The notes below the pieces were generated by a model, which saw only the letters and a program-made list of their open reading frames with translations, ran no database searches and was not told the DNA's origin. Position numbers and translations under genes: made by a program. Source: Sepioteuthis lessoniana (Eukaryota > Mollusca > Cephalopoda > Myopsida > Loliginidae). Taken from it: a stretch of 64,000 nucleotides of DNA. The stretch lies in assembly GCA_963585895.1 (NCBI GenBank), contig OY757939.1, positions 56,645,650-56,709,649 of the forward strand, given 5' to 3'. This document shows, piece after piece, positions 62,591-64,000 of this stretch (position 1 is the stretch's first letter; each line of letters opens with the position of its first letter).

Positions 62591-64000
62591 CAAAATTCGA
62601 ACGCTCTAAGCAGGTAAGTTAAAATCTTCACTGATGTTCGAAAGAAATCAGGTTAGTAAAATGCCTTTTTTTTAAAAAAAAAACATTGATTTTCGGTTAC
62701 TTGTAAAATCTCTTGGTGAATTATTGTAATTTTGAATGAAGAGTCTTTCGAATCAGCTAAATTATTTCCAGCTAAAATTATTCCGTATTGACAAAAGATT
62801 TGTTTAAATTTACTCCTTATCACTCATAAATTTTCTAAATCGATAGACAGTTTCCGCCTTGATTCAACCGGGACGTCATCAGAAGCCTTTTATTTAATAG
62901 AATATGGTCAGCCTCTTTAGAAATAGTCTAAGGTGATACAGGAAAGCCTGAAACTAGTTCAGAGCCGGGCAATAAAATATAAAATAGCAGGACAACGGAT
63001 TTTAACCAGTTAAAACTTAGGGTTATATATATAATTTTTTACCTCCTTTTTTTTTTTGTGACCCACTGTTCATGAAGAGCCACCATGTCTGTTCTCGGTC
63101 ACATCTGTCTCAGGCGCGCAGATCATAAAAATCCCTGGGTCTGGTATAGCCACAATATACCACCCATGATAAAAATGTCCAATCACAATATTACACAACG
63201 TGGGACCCAGGCAACAGGCTTGGATGTAATGCTCGGCAAATGCTCTCTTAATAGCCATGATTCCAACCAACCAACCAACCAACCAACCAACCAATCTATT
63301 TTTATCGTACCTTTCTTCCTGGACATCTCTCTGTCTCCTCGTGATACCAACGAAACTAAGAACAGACAATCTTATTCGAGACGCTGGCCACATCAATACA
63401 TGGCTCATCTTAAGAGGAGCCGCACAAATGAAAAGGTAATTTTATGTTAAAAATATCTCATTTTCACTAAAGAAGACCATACGCGTAGGCAACTATCTTA
63501 GAATTTGGGAAAAGTTGATTATCTTTTCTTCGGTAAAAAATCTTAGATATCCTTCTGCTACTCTATGAATGTTGATGATCGTCCAAACCTCCGACGCTGT
63601 ATTGCGACCCAACTCATGTTTATCCACGGGAAAGTGTATAAATTCTAAACTAATTAATTTGCACGTTGTTATTTGGATTAATTTATTCAAATTCAAACAA
63701 ATTATTGTCTGAAAAAGGAAAAGTATCAAGTTGTGTCATTCATTTTATAACCAGTTGTCTTTCATGATTTCAATTAAAAGACGATTCTGACAACGTTCAT
63801 TTTTCTCCTGTATTAGGTCTTTGCATTCGGCGAACCCCTTCGTCACGGGCTGTCAATTTATTGTGTTACAGAGATGAATTGGTAAAATTCAAAGTTTAAA
63901 CACAACCTTAGCTTCACCAACAACAATATGCTAATATTACTTCTTTATTAAAATATTAAAGGCATATAAAAGATGAAACTGGTAAATCTCCCATAATAAA
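62591..64000. other. No recognised feature
   Basis: Unassigned sequence. A (CCAA)n run lies at 63265-63292. Overlapping short frames at 63070-63450 on both strands and 63493-63729 show no motif or codon pattern that would support a gene. Confidence 0.5.

Noticed and set aside
63070..63450. Overlapping frames of 112 and 121 residues on opposite strands
   Set aside because: No recognisable domain on either strand, and one includes a (CCAA)n translation; chance open frames are more likely.

Overview
The window is eukaryotic, repeat-dense intergenic or intronic DNA. I find no convincing host exon, rRNA or intact tRNA gene in 64 kb. Long (TA)n and (CA)n(TA)n microsatellites, many tRNA-headed SINEs, Tc1/mariner relics and non-LTR retrotransposon pieces indicate an invertebrate animal. 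A mollusc, perhaps a cephalopod, is my best guess, but that rests on general resemblance of the repeat landscape and is inference.

Repeat families are named here for convenience. SINE-A is about 290 bp with a tRNA-like head and 13-19 bp target-site duplications (TSDs). SINE-B is about 235 bp and SINE-C about 250 bp, both with tRNA-like heads. SINE-D and its divergent form D' are about 500-560 bp, with no clear tRNA head and the same 3' hairpin as SINE-B. SINE-E, F and G are rarer tRNA-headed families. MarA is a ~0.9 kb mariner deletion derivative; MarB is a second mariner family seen only through its helix-turn-helix region. An RTE-type LINE is present as 3' scraps, one endonuclease half and one reverse-transcriptase half. 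A second non-LTR element encodes a restriction-like endonuclease (RLE-LINE). There are three solo LTRs of one family and several hairpin elements next to (TA)n tracts.

Layout: 0-5 kb has convergent RTE 3' ends, an 85-bp satellite derived from a mariner helix-turn-helix, and a SINE-D split by a SINE-A/E insertion. 5-9 kb has MarA-1 and a SINE-D whose 3' module and interior are each expanded into tandem arrays. 9-20 kb holds foldback repeats, nested SINE-D/B/C copies, MarA-2 and minisatellites. 21-29 kb has RTE 3' ends and eight RLE-LINE fragments, five of them head-to-tail and joined by (TAA)n. 29-38 kb has MarA-3, a solo LTR in a SINE-C, and (TA)n-rich hairpin repeats. 38.7-41.5 kb is a decayed transposase-like gene. 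42-50 kb has two solo LTRs, the RTE endonuclease half (+) and the RTE reverse-transcriptase half (-). 51-64 kb is further SINEs, (TA)n-linked hairpins, MarA-4 inside an RLE-LINE, and sparse sequence.

No coding region looks intact; each recognisable one carries stops, frameshifts or truncation. The value of the window is its record of nested insertions: SINEs split by LTRs, SINEs inside SINEs, LINEs in LINE tails, and mobile-element pieces turned into satellite DNA.
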